DNA from: a virus
Virus record (IMG/VR): IMGVR_UViG_3300031566_000354
Span: 1-24,568 of that record
DNA length: 24,568 nt
Strand: one strand, 5' to 3'
Part shown: positions 1 through 8,977 of the stretch, one piece after another
Layout of the letters: each line of letters starts with the position of its first letter
Numbering within the stretch: the first letter of the stretch is position 1
The notes under the pieces: model-generated
What the model was told of the DNA's origin: nothing
Database searches by the model: none
What the model saw: only the letters and a program-made list of their open reading frames with translations
Made by a program: the position numbers and the translations under genes

Positions 1-1084
1 CAGATATCCCTTGTCCTGTAAATCCCAATTCCTTTAAGGCTTGCGATGCTTTAATTTTTCCGTCTGGTGTTGCCGTTGTAATTTTTTGAAACGCTTCAAA
101 CACTAGACGAAGGGCATCAGTTGGATCATTTGATAGAATCGCCTGCTTTAGTTGAGCACTGTTTATGCTTAAGACCTCAGCAAATTTTGTATGATCAGCG
201 GTTAACTCACGCATAACGTTAGACATCGCAGTCGCACTTAATCGCGTGCGCAGTCCAGCATCAATCATTGTTGCTGATAATGCAGCGGCTTGATCTATTG
301 TTAGCTTAAACGCTGACGATGCTTGTTGCATTCTTAGCATAGAATCAACAATTTCAGACTGGGTTGCATTAAAATCATTCCCAAGCTGATTTATCACTGA
401 ACCTAAACCTTCAATGTTTGCTGCAATGGGGAGATCCCAGGCATTTAATAATTTAGGGAGTGCGCGAGCGGCAGCTTCCGCCGTTAGATCCGTTGCAACT
501 GTCATCTTTGCAATGGTTTCGGTAAATGCCTCTAAATCTTTTTTTGTTTTTATGCCTAAAGTCCCGCCAATAGATGCAATGTCAGCTAAAGTCTTACTTG
601 CAACCCCACCTTTCAATTCAACAGCTGACAATGTCCGTATTCCATCAGCAAGCGTGTCGAACCATTCCTTTGTCCTTTCGCGAGTCCGTCCAATTGTCCG
701 TTGTGCAACAACGAAGGAATCTTCAAACTTACTAAAATTTTTAACGCTAGAAACAAGTACATCCTGCATTGTTTCTAATCCCTTAATGAATCCTTCTTTA
801 ATGAGATTAGCAGTTGTTTTTAGAGGAATAACCAATGCAGAAAAAGCATTCTTTAAAAGATTAATGCCTGGAATAAGTGTTGAGGTGATTGTTTTTGATA
901 CGACACCGAACACCCCGCCAAAACCTGAAAAATCAACATTCCCCAGAGTCTTCCCAATGTTCTTGAATGTCTTTTTAAAGTTACCTTCAAGGTCTTCGAG
1001 ACGTTTATCCCAGGCATCAAAGGTTTTCCCAGAATCATCCTTAAATTTTAGCTCGAATATTGCTGTATCAGTTGTTGTTGCCAT
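1..1084 (-). CDS. Tail tape measure protein, N-terminal part (runs off the left edge)
   Basis: The frame opens at ATG 1082-1084 and stays open to base 1, giving about 361 residues of an incomplete protein. It begins MATTTDTAIFELKFKDDSG, then has amphipathic helices and hydrophobic segments, followed from about residue 110 by a stretch rich in Ala, Leu and Thr (TAEAAARALPKLLNAW, TIDQAAALSATMIDAG, TAMSNVMRELT). This pattern is typical of the TP901-type tape measure core. The protein sets tail length and is packed inside the tail tube. It follows the tail completion gene directly (stop TAA abuts its ATG) and lies downstream of the tube and chaperone genes, the usual place. The C-terminal part, including any peptidase domain, is outside the window. 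Confidence 0.85.
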   Translation of the reverse strand, partial: MATTTDTAIFELKFKDDSGKTFDAWDKRLEDLEGNFKKTFKNIGKTLGNVDFSGFGGVFGVVSKTITSTLIPGINLLKNAFSALVIPLKTTANLIKEGFIKGLETMQDVLVSSVKNFSKFEDSFVVAQRTIGRTRERTKEWFDTLADGIRTLSAVELKGGVASKTLADIASIGGTLGIKTKKDLEAFTETIAKMTVATDLTAEAAARALPKLLNAWDLPIAANIEGLGSVINQLGNDFNATQSEIVDSMLRMQQASSAFKLTIDQAAALSATMIDAGLRTRLSATAMSNVMRELTADHTKFAEVLSINSAQLKQAILSNDPTDALRLVFEAFQKITTATPDGKIKASQALKELGFTGQGIS

Positions 1085-1513
1085 TTATTTCAGTAAAAAA
1101 GCATCCCTGAAAACTTGAATCATTTTTTTGCGAACCGGAGACTTAAACACAACGTACTTTCGTATAATCTTCTTGAGACTCCCGCCTATTTTTGTACGTA
1201 CCCCTGTATATTGGTGGACTCTGCCATACAAAGGCCCTAATATTGTATTGATATGCCATACCTGCCCATGTTTCCATTCAGTTGCGGTTTTTTCCGCCTT
1301 ATCACGCATTCTTCCGGTCTTATCAAGGATAGGATGAGAGTATTGATATTTTCGTGGTTTCCAGGCAGGGTCCCCCCCTGCCTGGACTTGCCGCGCAATA
1401 TCCTTTGACGCTATTTTCCCAACGTCATCATATGTCTTTGTGCCCTTGAATGCCTCTTCCCGCGTTTTCATATTCTTCCGGGCCTGGTTAAGTCCCGTTA
1501 TTTTGATGGGCAT
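1085..1513 (-). CDS. Phage virion morphogenesis / tail completion protein (Mu gpG / P2 gpS type)
   Basis: 142 residues. The central part reads GGDPAWKPRKYQYSHPILDKTGRMRD and is followed by a segment rich in basic and beta residues ending in FRDAFLLK. The order W-x-P ... L-x-x-TG-R-[LM]-R-D is the hallmark of the phage virion morphogenesis family that completes or terminates the tail. The N-terminus is basic and helical. Its start lies inside the end of the upstream frame (26-base overlap with 1488-1811) and its stop touches the tape measure ATG, so translation is probably coupled. The family call rests on motif recognition only. Confidence 0.7.
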   Translation of the reverse strand: MPIKITGLNQARKNMKTREEAFKGTKTYDDVGKIASKDIARQVQAGGDPAWKPRKYQYSHPILDKTGRMRDKAEKTATEWKHGQVWHINTILGPLYGRVHQYTGVRTKIGGSLKKIIRKYVVFKSPVRKKMIQVFRDAFLLK

Positions 1514-1811
1514 CTCGTTTCTGCACCTCTCTCATGATAATATTCAGCCAATAAAAAGCGTCTGTGAATTTTATCTGATATTCATCACAAATCCTGCCTA
1601 TAAGGTCTATATTAAGAAGTCCTGTTTGTGTCGTGTATGGAACTACCAGGTTAAAAAAATCAACCCAGGCCCTTAGATGGTGCGGAAGAAATGCAGGGTG
1701 CCCATGAATCGGACAATCAACATCTTGCACTCTTCGTCGAAGCGGGGGAACCTTCTTCTCAATATCATCCTGTAAGCATTTCAGACAATACGTTCCCCCA
1801 CGCCACGCCAC
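1488..1811 (-). CDS. Tail assembly chaperone, downstream (-1) frame
   Basis: Open frame of 107 residues with only a GTG as a possible start. It carries a zinc-finger-like pattern (YCLKCLQDD ... DCPIHGHP) and then an aromatic helical half. The frame is open upstream of the GTG to the slippery heptamer at 1823-1829. After a -1 slip the upstream gene continues as LIEFVAWRGGTYC into this frame with no stop. The most likely product is therefore a fusion of about 277 residues made from 1820-2320 plus this frame, equivalent to lambda gpGT. Chaperone pairs of this kind lie between tube and tape measure genes, as here. Independent start at GTG is possible but has no good ribosome binding site. Confidence 0.7.
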   Translation of the reverse strand: MAWRGGTYCLKCLQDDIEKKVPPLRRRVQDVDCPIHGHPAFLPHHLRAWVDFFNLVVPYTTQTGLLNIDLIGRICDEYQIKFTDAFYWLNIIMREVQKRDAHQNNGT

Positions 1812-1819
1812 AAACTCTA

Positions 1820-2320
1820 TCAGTTTTTTTCGTCGTCTTCCTCTTCGTTTGTTCGAAACATGTCGTCATCCTCAAAGACTTCCACAAGTTTTGACGCCAA
1901 CAACCTTGCAAACTTCGCTTTCTTCCGAATCAGTGCGAGCACCCCATCTTTTGATGGTTTCTCGAATAGCCCCTGACTCTCCTTGTACGCGACATCCAAG
2001 ATCATAAGACAGAACTTTTCAGGGTTGCTATTAAGTGTGGCCCCGACGCCTTTATCACGATAATATCTCACCTTATCTTTAATCCCACTATATTTGTGGG
2101 AGGCTTGCTTGAAAATATTCCGAGTCACGTCATTCAGTATAATTGTCAAGGTTGGCACGTCAGTCCCTTCAGGGAGCACAAAAAAATCTAAGGCAATGAC
2201 TTTCGGTGCTTCAGTGTCGTTTAAGATGTCTTGAACATCAAATAAATATGGCATAATTTCCTTTCTAATGTGCTCGAAATCGAGCGGGTTAAAATGTAGC
2301 AATGACAATTTCATGGTCAT
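1820..2320 (-). CDS. Tail assembly chaperone, upstream frame (gpG-like)
   Basis: 166 residues, mostly helical, with an acidic C-terminus (FEDDDMFRTNEEEDDEKN) that ends on the frameshift heptamer. The sequence itself matches no family I can name with certainty; the role comes from the location between the tube gene and the tape measure gene and from the slippery site at its end. It would bind the tape measure protein during tail assembly. The start overlaps the tube gene by 32 bases, which suggests coupled translation. Confidence 0.65.
   Translation of the reverse strand: MTMKLSLLHFNPLDFEHIRKEIMPYLFDVQDILNDTEAPKVIALDFFVLPEGTDVPTLTIILNDVTRNIFKQASHKYSGIKDKVRYYRDKGVGATLNSNPEKFCLMILDVAYKESQGLFEKPSKDGVLALIRKKAKFARLLASKLVEVFEDDDMFRTNEEEDDEKN
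1823..1829 (-). promoter_or_regulatory. Programmed -1 ribosomal frameshift site (A AAA AAC)
   Basis: The last codons of the upstream chaperone read GAA AAA AAC TGA, so the heptamer A-AAA-AAC lies in the right phase for a simultaneous -1 slip directly before the stop codon. The -1 frame is then open to 1488. The heptamer, the phase, the position at the end of the first chaperone gene and the place between tube and tape measure all agree with the G/GT frameshift of tailed phages. I did not identify a clear stimulatory pseudoknot. Confidence 0.75.
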
Positions 2321-3677
2321 TGCCTAATGTCGCGTCAATCACTCCTCGACTCGTAGTATCATTTTTCATGAGCGCATCTGTTGATAAGCTAACCTCAGTA
2401 TTGATTTGGTTCGAGACATAAATCGCCATTATATTCAGGAGTTCATCCCCCAAGGTAATCATAAACCCGCTGCCAATAACGTTATCACGCATCAAGAACT
2501 CTTGCCACGACTTGAAATATGGCGTTTTTGCCAGAGTCACGGTACGTCCGGTAATTGCCTGGCTTTTCTTCCCATAATTCGCCGCCATACAATTTTCGAA
2601 TTCACTTTCCATTTCAACCGTGACCGTGAGGGTATCACCAACCGCCGCGCAGGCCCCACGAAGAATATACACTGTATCGTCAGCACTGGCCGCAATGCTC
2701 ACAGCCGCGTGTGTCAGGGTGATATTAGACCCGGCATCCCCTGATACAACAGAGATAGACTTCGTTTCCCACACGCCCGCACTCACCTCAATTTGGATTT
2801 CATCACCAACTCCAACATCAAACGCCGGAGTCGCAAGGATGGTTTCTGTCGCTGATGGTGTTCCGCTTGCGGTACCTTCATAACGCGTAAACATATTCAA
2901 TCCATCAATACCTAAGCACATTAATGGTTTTGTTGTCGTGTCGTAATTTGGGGTAATCGCCTGAGCCGTATTATCATACAAGGCCGATAAGGCCTTGGAC
3001 GCGAAGGTCATGGGGACATTCTGGCCAACTTCAAAGGTCGCCTCCCAGTTTGTGCATTTGCAGCCCGCATATCGAAGGCGTTTGGGGCCATCGAAATACG
3101 TATAGGCGGTGAAACTCGGAAAGTCTGAACTTGAAAGCATCCAGTTTACCCCTGTTTTAATCAAGTCATCTTCTGCGGGGATGCTTGACAGTGGAATGTC
3201 CAGGGTGATCGCAGGCGCTGAATATGTCGCAATCCTTCTGATCTCGCCTTGTGTTGGGAAATAAAGCAGCATTCCCGGAATAATCGCCGGGCTTGCACAA
3301 CCCGACTTGACCTGTATTATTAACGCTGTACTTCCAGCGTCAACAACCCCAGCCTCTGCCCTCAGCTCTGTGCCCATCAGAGATTTCATGAGCAGATGCC
3401 AATCTGGGCCGTGAGTCCCTAATGTTCCAACCCCACGTATTAAGGTTGGGATTGTCGGGCCTAAATCATCAGACCACATCCCAGCCGCCGGCGCCGTCTT
3501 ACTCAAACTCCCTGTCATGAACGCATTTTCAACAAGGTCACGTTCAAGGTTGAATTCAGCACCATCAGAATGCAGGAGGAGCGCACCGTTCGCCGTTTCT
3601 ACAACCGCAGTGCCTTCTACCGTTTCTTCTTCAATGCTCATTTTTGTATTTTGCAGGACTACAAGTTTTTCTGCCAT
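2289..3677 (-). CDS. Major tail tube protein
   Basis: 462 residues, rich in beta structure, Thr, Ala and Gly. The start region (MAEKLVVLQNTKMSIEEETVEGTAV) and the overall plan, with a first half containing WSDDLGPTIPTLIRGVGT and a second half with an Ig-like segment (GDEIQIEVSAGVWETKSISVVSGDAG), resemble large tube proteins of siphoviruses and related prophages. At 462 residues it is longer than most tube proteins, probably because of the inserted Ig-like domain at about residues 255-345. It precedes the chaperone/frameshift pair and tape measure gene. The ATG follows GAGGAAGGGGG-type ribosome binding sequence at the end of the small upstream gene. Confidence 0.65.
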   Translation of the reverse strand: MAEKLVVLQNTKMSIEEETVEGTAVVETANGALLLHSDGAEFNLERDLVENAFMTGSLSKTAPAAGMWSDDLGPTIPTLIRGVGTLGTHGPDWHLLMKSLMGTELRAEAGVVDAGSTALIIQVKSGCASPAIIPGMLLYFPTQGEIRRIATYSAPAITLDIPLSSIPAEDDLIKTGVNWMLSSSDFPSFTAYTYFDGPKRLRYAGCKCTNWEATFEVGQNVPMTFASKALSALYDNTAQAITPNYDTTTKPLMCLGIDGLNMFTRYEGTASGTPSATETILATPAFDVGVGDEIQIEVSAGVWETKSISVVSGDAGSNITLTHAAVSIAASADDTVYILRGACAAVGDTLTVTVEMESEFENCMAANYGKKSQAITGRTVTLAKTPYFKSWQEFLMRDNVIGSGFMITLGDELLNIMAIYVSNQINTEVSLSTDALMKNDTTSRGVIDATLGNDHEIVIATF

Positions 3678-3680
3678 CGG

Positions 3681-3854
3681 TTATCCCCCTTCCTCGTTAG
3701 GTTGTTGTGTTTTTTGAACGTCTCTATATTCTCTATTGATGATATTTTGAGCAACAACCCGCAACCTCTCATGATCGTCTGCTTCTAATTTGAGCTTGCG
3801 GGTTGTGTGGTAAAAATCAGTTATAGCCTTTTCAATTCGCTGCTCACAAGTCAT
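3681..3854 (-). CDS. Small 57-residue protein between connector and tube genes
   Basis: Starts at ATG 3852-3854, inside the last codons of the upstream gene (11-base overlap), and ends with TAA just before the tube gene start. It begins MTCEQRIEKAITDFYHTT and continues as a charged, probably helical chain ending TQQPNEEGG. The overlaps on one side and the 3-base gap on the other make it a convincing member of the operon. Its last codons supply the purine-rich ribosome binding site of the tube gene. No function is recognised. Confidence 0.7.
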   Translation of the reverse strand: MTCEQRIEKAITDFYHTTRKLKLEADDHERLRVVAQNIINREYRDVQKTQQPNEEGG

Positions 3855-4161
3855 AATTTTCGTTTGCCTCTATCTCGGTTTCTGCTCTGTTTATAAAAGT
3901 TTCTTCTGTGATAAATTTTGATTTCGCCCAATGTATAATCGCGCCCTTCACAGCCTTATCAATCACATTAAGCTTTTCTTGGTTTGTGAGATCGTCATAC
4001 ACCTTGTCGGTTTGGTCTGGATTCTGAATGTGATACCGACCTTTGGTAGTGTAGATCCATTCTGCCGCCTTAGCCAGAGTTGGATCAACCTTAACTTTTA
4101 GTGCTTCATACGTTAGGGTCACGGTCCGATTGCTACCGTTTACCTGTGTTGTGATTGCCAT
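3844..4161 (-). CDS. Hypothetical structural-operon protein, 105 residues
   Basis: Begins MAITTQVNGSNRTVTLTYEAL and has a helical middle and a C-terminus rich in Glu and Asn. The ATG is preceded by GGAGGAACG at good distance. It sits between the large fiber gene and the tail tube gene and overlaps the next small gene. The length and the alternation of a short beta-rich start with a helical body would fit a small tail or connector accessory protein, but I do not recognise a family. Confidence 0.6.
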   Translation of the reverse strand: MAITTQVNGSNRTVTLTYEALKVKVDPTLAKAAEWIYTTKGRYHIQNPDQTDKVYDDLTNQEKLNVIDKAVKGAIIHWAKSKFITEETFINRAETEIEANENYDL

Positions 4162-4178
4162 TGTTTACGTTCCTCCGA

Positions 4179-4203
4179 GGCTACCCGCCTTAGACAGGTA
4201 GCC
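4179..4203 (-). terminator. Intergenic hairpin after the fiber gene
   Basis: GGCTACC pairs with GGTAGCC around an 11-base loop that contains the fiber stop codon. No T-run follows; instead the ribosome binding site of the next gene (GGAGGAACG) follows at once. It is more likely an mRNA-stabilising or processing hairpin than a full terminator. Confidence 0.4.
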
Positions 4204-7200
4204 TTCCTCCGATATGCAGAACGTTAAAGTTCATGTTGAAAATATCAAAGTCCGTGCCAGCGCCAGCGCCAACCTCTTTCATCCGTAAATCAATATCATG
4301 GCCTGTGTTTGTAATATCTATCAGTCCAGATCCAGACATGCTGCCTAATGATGCAACCGCTGCAAATTCACGGCGTGATGAACCATCTTCCTGTTCGACG
4401 CCATTGACAAAAATATCAACCTCATAATCCTTATTAAGACCTTGTGAATCGCCACTTATCTGCCAATCAATCTTATACACGCCGACCGTTCCCACATTAA
4501 AGGCGTCTGAATTAATGGTAACATTGTTTAAAAGTCCTGTTGTCAGTCCGGTAATCTTCACATAGACGCCTTGTCCAACGGCTGAAATGTCAACATTGCT
4601 CGTGCCTTCGTGAAGATATAAAGAACCGTAAGGTAAGCCCGCTGTCCCTACAAACCGCACATCACCGTCATCTTGAATGCTCGTATAGTTCCCCGCACTG
4701 ACATCTCCAATTTGTGCAACATCATCATTTTGGGTGGCATTGGATTGTACGAGGAGTTGTTCGGTGTCTGACGTACCGACGACATGGAGTTTCGCGGTTG
4801 GGGCAGCGTGTCCGATTGATACATTCCCAACAGGTTGCAAAGCTACATCCCCCGTTCCTGTCACTACATTGAAATATCCATCCCCTGCCCCAGTTCCGAC
4901 AAAGCTTAAACTTCCCCATTCTGTGTTATTGGTATCGGGGTTGGTTGATGACTGGAAAAATACAGTTGGATGGGGCGATAGTGTGTCATGGTCATAATCT
5001 TTCGCCACGGAATCCCATTCGGCGAAGATGAAATTTCGGTTGCCGATCCCGTTTAAATTCCGAGGGGCAAAATGAACACCGTCATCACTTTGAGATGTAT
5101 TGATGTAGAAACTAACACTTCCACTGCCAAAAAAACTGACCTGATTGCTTGCAAAAGATAACTGGCTAACACCTGCTGTCACGAATTGAAGCGTATCATC
5201 AAAACTTTCATAGACTCCACTATCACCATCACCAAAAGACAAACCGTTTGCAAGCGCTCCCGTTCCTCCGTTTATATGAAGGGTCGAGAGTGGCGCTCCC
5301 GTTCCTATGCCAACACGCTCATTCGTGCTGTCGACGTCCAAAACGGGAGCGCCACCGTCTGCATCCAACACCTGCAAGAATGTTGTAGAATCAACGGCTG
5401 GTTGAAATCGCCAGGCATCATTGGCCTCATCATATTTACTATTGCCGGCTGCGCCGAAAAGAAGATCACCTTTCGTGGGATCTGAGGTTGATTTTAGCGT
5501 GAGATCATCGCCAGCAGCAGTTCCACCTGAAAGAGTTTGACCTCCCGCCCTGCCCGCTGCCATTATGTATTGTGCAAGCCAGTCTGTCGTTGGATTAAAA
5601 AATTCAAGTGCGGTTGCTCCGGCATTAACTTTTGTGAGATTGTTGGCTTTATCGACATACGCATTTGGTGTATCGCTTAACCCAAGAAATGTTGTCACTC
5701 CACCGCCCCCTCCCCCTCCTCCCCCTGCTGTTGTATTTGGGAGTAGACCTGTTAGGTCCTTGTTTGAATAGAGAGACCAAACGCCAGACGTGTTGATAAA
5801 GGTTAGAAGTGCCATGAGAAAGCTTACTCCCTCGTATAATTGAGGTGTGCTATATACTGTCGATGCGTTGGCATCTTCTATCGCGAGTTCTGGGAAATTT
5901 TTACTATACGTGCCAAGCGGCATATTAGCGCAGAGATGAGACGGCTCTCCTGTTTTATTTTGTACACCGAATACCACAATGCTGAAACTTGTATTATTTA
6001 AAGGGTTACCGCTCGCATCAGTTGTGATCGTAGCTAGATTCAGAACTGAACGATATGACGTTGAGAAATCGTTGATGACCTCAATATAATCTCCGATTGT
6101 ACCGCCAGGTGTTCCGCTCGGAATTACATTGTCAACGGTGATAATAAAATTAGGTGTAGCCCATACAGAACTTGCAATCGTGTATAATCCATTATTTCCA
6201 GTAGAGTTGTTTATTTTTATAATTCTACCATCTGGGAATGTTGACGAGAGATCTCCATCATTTGAAATTGTAAACGTTTTGTTGCTCGTTGAAACGGCAT
6301 CAATGACATATTGTGTCATGTCAAGTTGGGGAAATACATGATTATGCAATTGTTGCACAATTCCGCCTGTTGACTTGACATATACCTGTCCACCACCTGC
6401 AATTGTGACGGAGGTTTTTGCTCCTGATACATATTGTGCGGCTTTGCTGCGGATATTTGATGTAATATCTGTGAGATGTCCTTGATTTGTCTCAGCGTCT
6501 TGAATTTCATCATTCCAGTTTTGATTTCTCGATGCTCCTTCAGCTTTGACGGTTGCTGCTGTCTTTAGGGCCACTCTGGCGACTCTTATGTGTTCTGCTG
6601 TCGGCCATCCGGATGGTGATACGGTCAAAGATTTTGTACTTTGTGGTACGTAGATATAATTTGTTTGAGGATTATTATTAGTCCCTGGCGTTAAAGTTAT
6701 CGTTGCTGGTGGAGTTGCATCAAACCTTGTAAACCCGTCAGAAAACATCATAGTCAAATCTTCATGACCGTTTGTCGGTGATAGATAGCCAGTGATCGTT
6801 GATCCGTTACTTAAAACTCTGAGATCAAACGGTTCACGAAATATGCCGTTAAAAAAATTTGCGGTTGTTTCGCTGATTGATCCCTTGATGTCGATGTAAA
6901 GCTCTCCATCCGTCTCATCAACCACTGCAATGACTCCAAGCAATATAGGAAAGCTTGGAAAGCTTGGCTTATCTTTCGTGAATCCCCCTACAATTGTATC
7001 TGATACCCATATTAGATCGGCTACAGTATAACCAGATGTATTTAAACCTCTAACTTTTCCGGCTCTGGAATAGAAACCATATTCACCGTCTGGGATGTCC
7101 ATTATAGCCATGCCTATCTCAACAGATAATGATTCAAATACGCTTGCTATCGATTTAACGAGGCTTGGAACGCCGTTAAAAATTCCAATCGGAGAAACAA

Positions 7201-7720
7201 CAGTGCCCTTGTCTATTTGCGTCCCGCTCCCATTATAGGCGCGAACCAATGTTTCTTGGCCTGTACGCATAACAACACTGTTATCCTCTAAAACGACATT
7301 AAGTGTCTGCTCTATTGTATCCCAATACGTTGTTCCTTCGCTATTTCCCGGAGAGGATGGGGTTGTGTCAAAAATGAGTTGCTCTACATTTTGGAGAGTA
7401 TTCCCATCCATATCAATATCGCCACTCATCGTATCGCCAGAACTGCTCATGAATCCTAAATCTGATTTGACGTCATTATAGTCTCTACCTTCGATGTGTG
7501 TCGCATCTGAGAATCTTGCGTAGTCGTTAGTAACGGGAGTGCCTGATGTAGAGACATTCCCGCCTCCGGTTGCATTCTTAAACGTTATCCTACCCGCGCC
7601 GTCTGTTGTCATAACCTGACCATCAGCACCATCAAGCAGAGGTAACACGTACTCATCAGCTACGTTGAGAGATGGAACATAAACTTCGTTGTCTTTTCCG
7701 GCTCCGCCTTTTGTTGGCAT
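4190..7720 (-). CDS. Large tail fiber / receptor-binding structural protein
   Basis: 1176 residues, low in Cys and Lys, rich in Gly, Ser, Thr, Asn and Asp. The N-terminal 150 residues hold short fiber repeats (MSGDIDMDGNTLQNVEQLIFD). Residues 150-300 resemble phage fiber beta modules (YNGSGTQIDKGTVVSP). A run of nine glycines lies near residue 665, followed by FLGLSDTPNAYVDKANNLTKV. The C-terminal 130 residues (VGVYKIDWQISGD ... DYEVDIFVNGVEQ ... GHDIDLRMKEVG) look like a C1q/TNF-like jelly-roll head. Such proteins form trimeric fibers that touch the host surface. Its place between a connector gene and the tube gene is unusual, since fibers usually follow the tape measure and baseplate genes. 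Confidence 0.7.
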   Translation of the reverse strand: MPTKGGAGKDNEVYVPSLNVADEYVLPLLDGADGQVMTTDGAGRITFKNATGGGNVSTSGTPVTNDYARFSDATHIEGRDYNDVKSDLGFMSSSGDTMSGDIDMDGNTLQNVEQLIFDTTPSSPGNSEGTTYWDTIEQTLNVVLEDNSVVMRTGQETLVRAYNGSGTQIDKGTVVSPIGIFNGVPSLVKSIASVFESLSVEIGMAIMDIPDGEYGFYSRAGKVRGLNTSGYTVADLIWVSDTIVGGFTKDKPSFPSFPILLGVIAVVDETDGELYIDIKGSISETTANFFNGIFREPFDLRVLSNGSTITGYLSPTNGHEDLTMMFSDGFTRFDATPPATITLTPGTNNNPQTNYIYVPQSTKSLTVSPSGWPTAEHIRVARVALKTAATVKAEGASRNQNWNDEIQDAETNQGHLTDITSNIRSKAAQYVSGAKTSVTIAGGGQVYVKSTGGIVQQLHNHVFPQLDMTQYVIDAVSTSNKTFTISNDGDLSSTFPDGRIIKINNSTGNNGLYTIASSVWATPNFIITVDNVIPSGTPGGTIGDYIEVINDFSTSYRSVLNLATITTDASGNPLNNTSFSIVVFGVQNKTGEPSHLCANMPLGTYSKNFPELAIEDANASTVYSTPQLYEGVSFLMALLTFINTSGVWSLYSNKDLTGLLPNTTAGGGGGGGGGVTTFLGLSDTPNAYVDKANNLTKVNAGATALEFFNPTTDWLAQYIMAAGRAGGQTLSGGTAAGDDLTLKSTSDPTKGDLLFGAAGNSKYDEANDAWRFQPAVDSTTFLQVLDADGGAPVLDVDSTNERVGIGTGAPLSTLHINGGTGALANGLSFGDGDSGVYESFDDTLQFVTAGVSQLSFASNQVSFFGSGSVSFYINTSQSDDGVHFAPRNLNGIGNRNFIFAEWDSVAKDYDHDTLSPHPTVFFQSSTNPDTNNTEWGSLSFVGTGAGDGYFNVVTGTGDVALQPVGNVSIGHAAPTAKLHVVGTSDTEQLLVQSNATQNDDVAQIGDVSAGNYTSIQDDGDVRFVGTAGLPYGSLYLHEGTSNVDISAVGQGVYVKITGLTTGLLNNVTINSDAFNVGTVGVYKIDWQISGDSQGLNKDYEVDIFVNGVEQEDGSSRREFAAVASLGSMSGSGLIDITNTGHDIDLRMKEVGAGAGTDFDIFNMNFNVLHIGGRLPV

Positions 7721-7729
7721 AATATCCCT

Positions 7730-8521
7730 TTAATATACGTCTGCCCTATGTTGTTCTATCCAGAGTTTTTGCCCTGAATCATACGAAAATTGAATACTGT
7801 CGTTTTTCCCTAATACCATATCTCTTCCGTTCTGCATCCGCATTCCACTCCCAACCAAATTAGAGCCATCCTGTAACGTGACAAGCGAACTGTCATCAAG
7901 TCCTTCAATCGTTAAGATTTGTCCATCAGTTCCAGCATAAATTGTAGGAGTTGATGTCATTATCACACCGCCCTGGATGCGTAAGACATCATAACCACGT
8001 GAAAGCGTATCAGTCGCTAAGACTGTGGTATCTGGCGAAACTGTCCTTGCGCACGCTGTCGGCATTGTTATACCCCTCATATCAGTATCAATGTGTGTCA
8101 TGATCATCTCGGATGCCCCTGTCCACACGCCAAAGTCAGGATTAATGCTTGACTGGCTATAATCTTTTGAGGTGACTGACACAAATTGAGACAGAGAAAA
8201 TGTATCGCCATAAAACACATTCTCAACCTTATCTAATAATTCTGCTCCTGTGGTGTCTTCGGGATCTCCATCATTTTCATAGAGTACTGAAAAATTGACG
8301 GGGTATTCTTTCCGTATCATGCAGTTTAAGAGTGTAATAGGTTCTGCCGTGACAACGCCCATCTTGACGAGTAACATTGGTGTCATCGTGCCATACGCTC
8401 TAGGCACATCAGTGTAGATGACAAAATGTGAATTAATCTCTTCAAGTGTCATTCCAGGCGCTGTCTGCGTGTCGAGTTGTGCCTTAATCGCATTCAAAAG
8501 ACTCACCGTGATGTCACTCAT
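7730..8521 (-). CDS. Probable head-tail joining / tail terminator-like protein with beta-rich C-terminus
   Basis: 263 residues. The first about 150 (MSDITVSLLNAIKAQLD ... NFSVLYENDGDPEDTTGAELLDKVENVFYGD) have the helix-then-sheet layout of tail terminator or minor tail proteins of the gpU/gp37 kind. The rest (TDTLSRGYDVLRIQGG ... LVTLQDGSNLVGSGMRMQNGRDM) is a beta-rich repeat segment like those in virion decoration or fiber proteins. Start ATGA overlaps the stop of the upstream connector gene. The N-terminal assignment rests mainly on position and size. Confidence 0.45.
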   Translation of the reverse strand: MSDITVSLLNAIKAQLDTQTAPGMTLEEINSHFVIYTDVPRAYGTMTPMLLVKMGVVTAEPITLLNCMIRKEYPVNFSVLYENDGDPEDTTGAELLDKVENVFYGDTFSLSQFVSVTSKDYSQSSINPDFGVWTGASEMIMTHIDTDMRGITMPTACARTVSPDTTVLATDTLSRGYDVLRIQGGVIMTSTPTIYAGTDGQILTIEGLDDSSLVTLQDGSNLVGSGMRMQNGRDMVLGKNDSIQFSYDSGQKLWIEQHRADVY

Positions 8522-8970
8522 AACGTAATAATAGGTTCCCCGTCTTCTGTTTCAAACGCTGTTTCCATCGAGTCAACATCTGTACTTGTACTGCTGTAAT
8601 CAGATACCCCAGGGATGCTAATTTCTTCGTTTCGGATCGCGGTGAGATCGTCGACGACAATCTGGCGATTTGCCGCAAGGATCTCCCCGACAGCAGCATT
8701 ATTTGAGGTTGAACCGCCTCTATATAGCACAAGTATATCAGACATAGACTGCAAAAAGTCAGGAACGGTGTCAGAGTCCCAATCATTGACTTGATCACCA
8801 TAACGCGGAATGATATACGCAAGAATCTTCCCCTTTGCAAATTTATAGCCAGATTCTAAGACATCAGCGTCAAGTATATCATCCTTATTCCTGTCGAACC
8901 ACTGGAAGAGTTGAATACTCCTCGCAGTGGCTTCCAGGCTCTCTTCCGTTGAAAAATATTCAGTTGCCAT
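8518..8970 (-). CDS. Head-tail connector protein (DUF1320 / Mu gp36-like)
   Basis: 150 residues if started at ATG 8968-8970 (MATEYFSTEESLEATARS), which follows AGAGGGACT; a longer frame begins at 8988 but would overlap the upstream gene. The protein has the pattern of DUF1320-type connectors: an N-terminal helical segment with FDRNKDDILDADVLESGYKFAKGKILAYI, then helices with LVLYRGGSTSNNAAVGEILAANRQ, ending in an acidic tail. It would sit under the portal and join head to tail. It overlaps the next gene by four bases. Confidence 0.6.
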   Translation of the reverse strand: MATEYFSTEESLEATARSIQLFQWFDRNKDDILDADVLESGYKFAKGKILAYIIPRYGDQVNDWDSDTVPDFLQSMSDILVLYRGGSTSNNAAVGEILAANRQIVVDDLTAIRNEEISIPGVSDYSSTSTDVDSMETAFETEDGEPIITL

Positions 8971-8977
8971 AGTCCCT

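Noticed and set aside
414-1118. Plus-strand open frame of 234 residues
   Set aside because: It is the reverse shadow of the tape measure gene, whose minus frame is open to the window edge and has the expected composition.
5699-5728. G/C-rich run in the fiber gene as a phase-variable tract
   Set aside because: The run is of mixed GGG/GGA glycine codons rather than one long homopolymer, so slippage would be limited; it reads as a glycine hinge.
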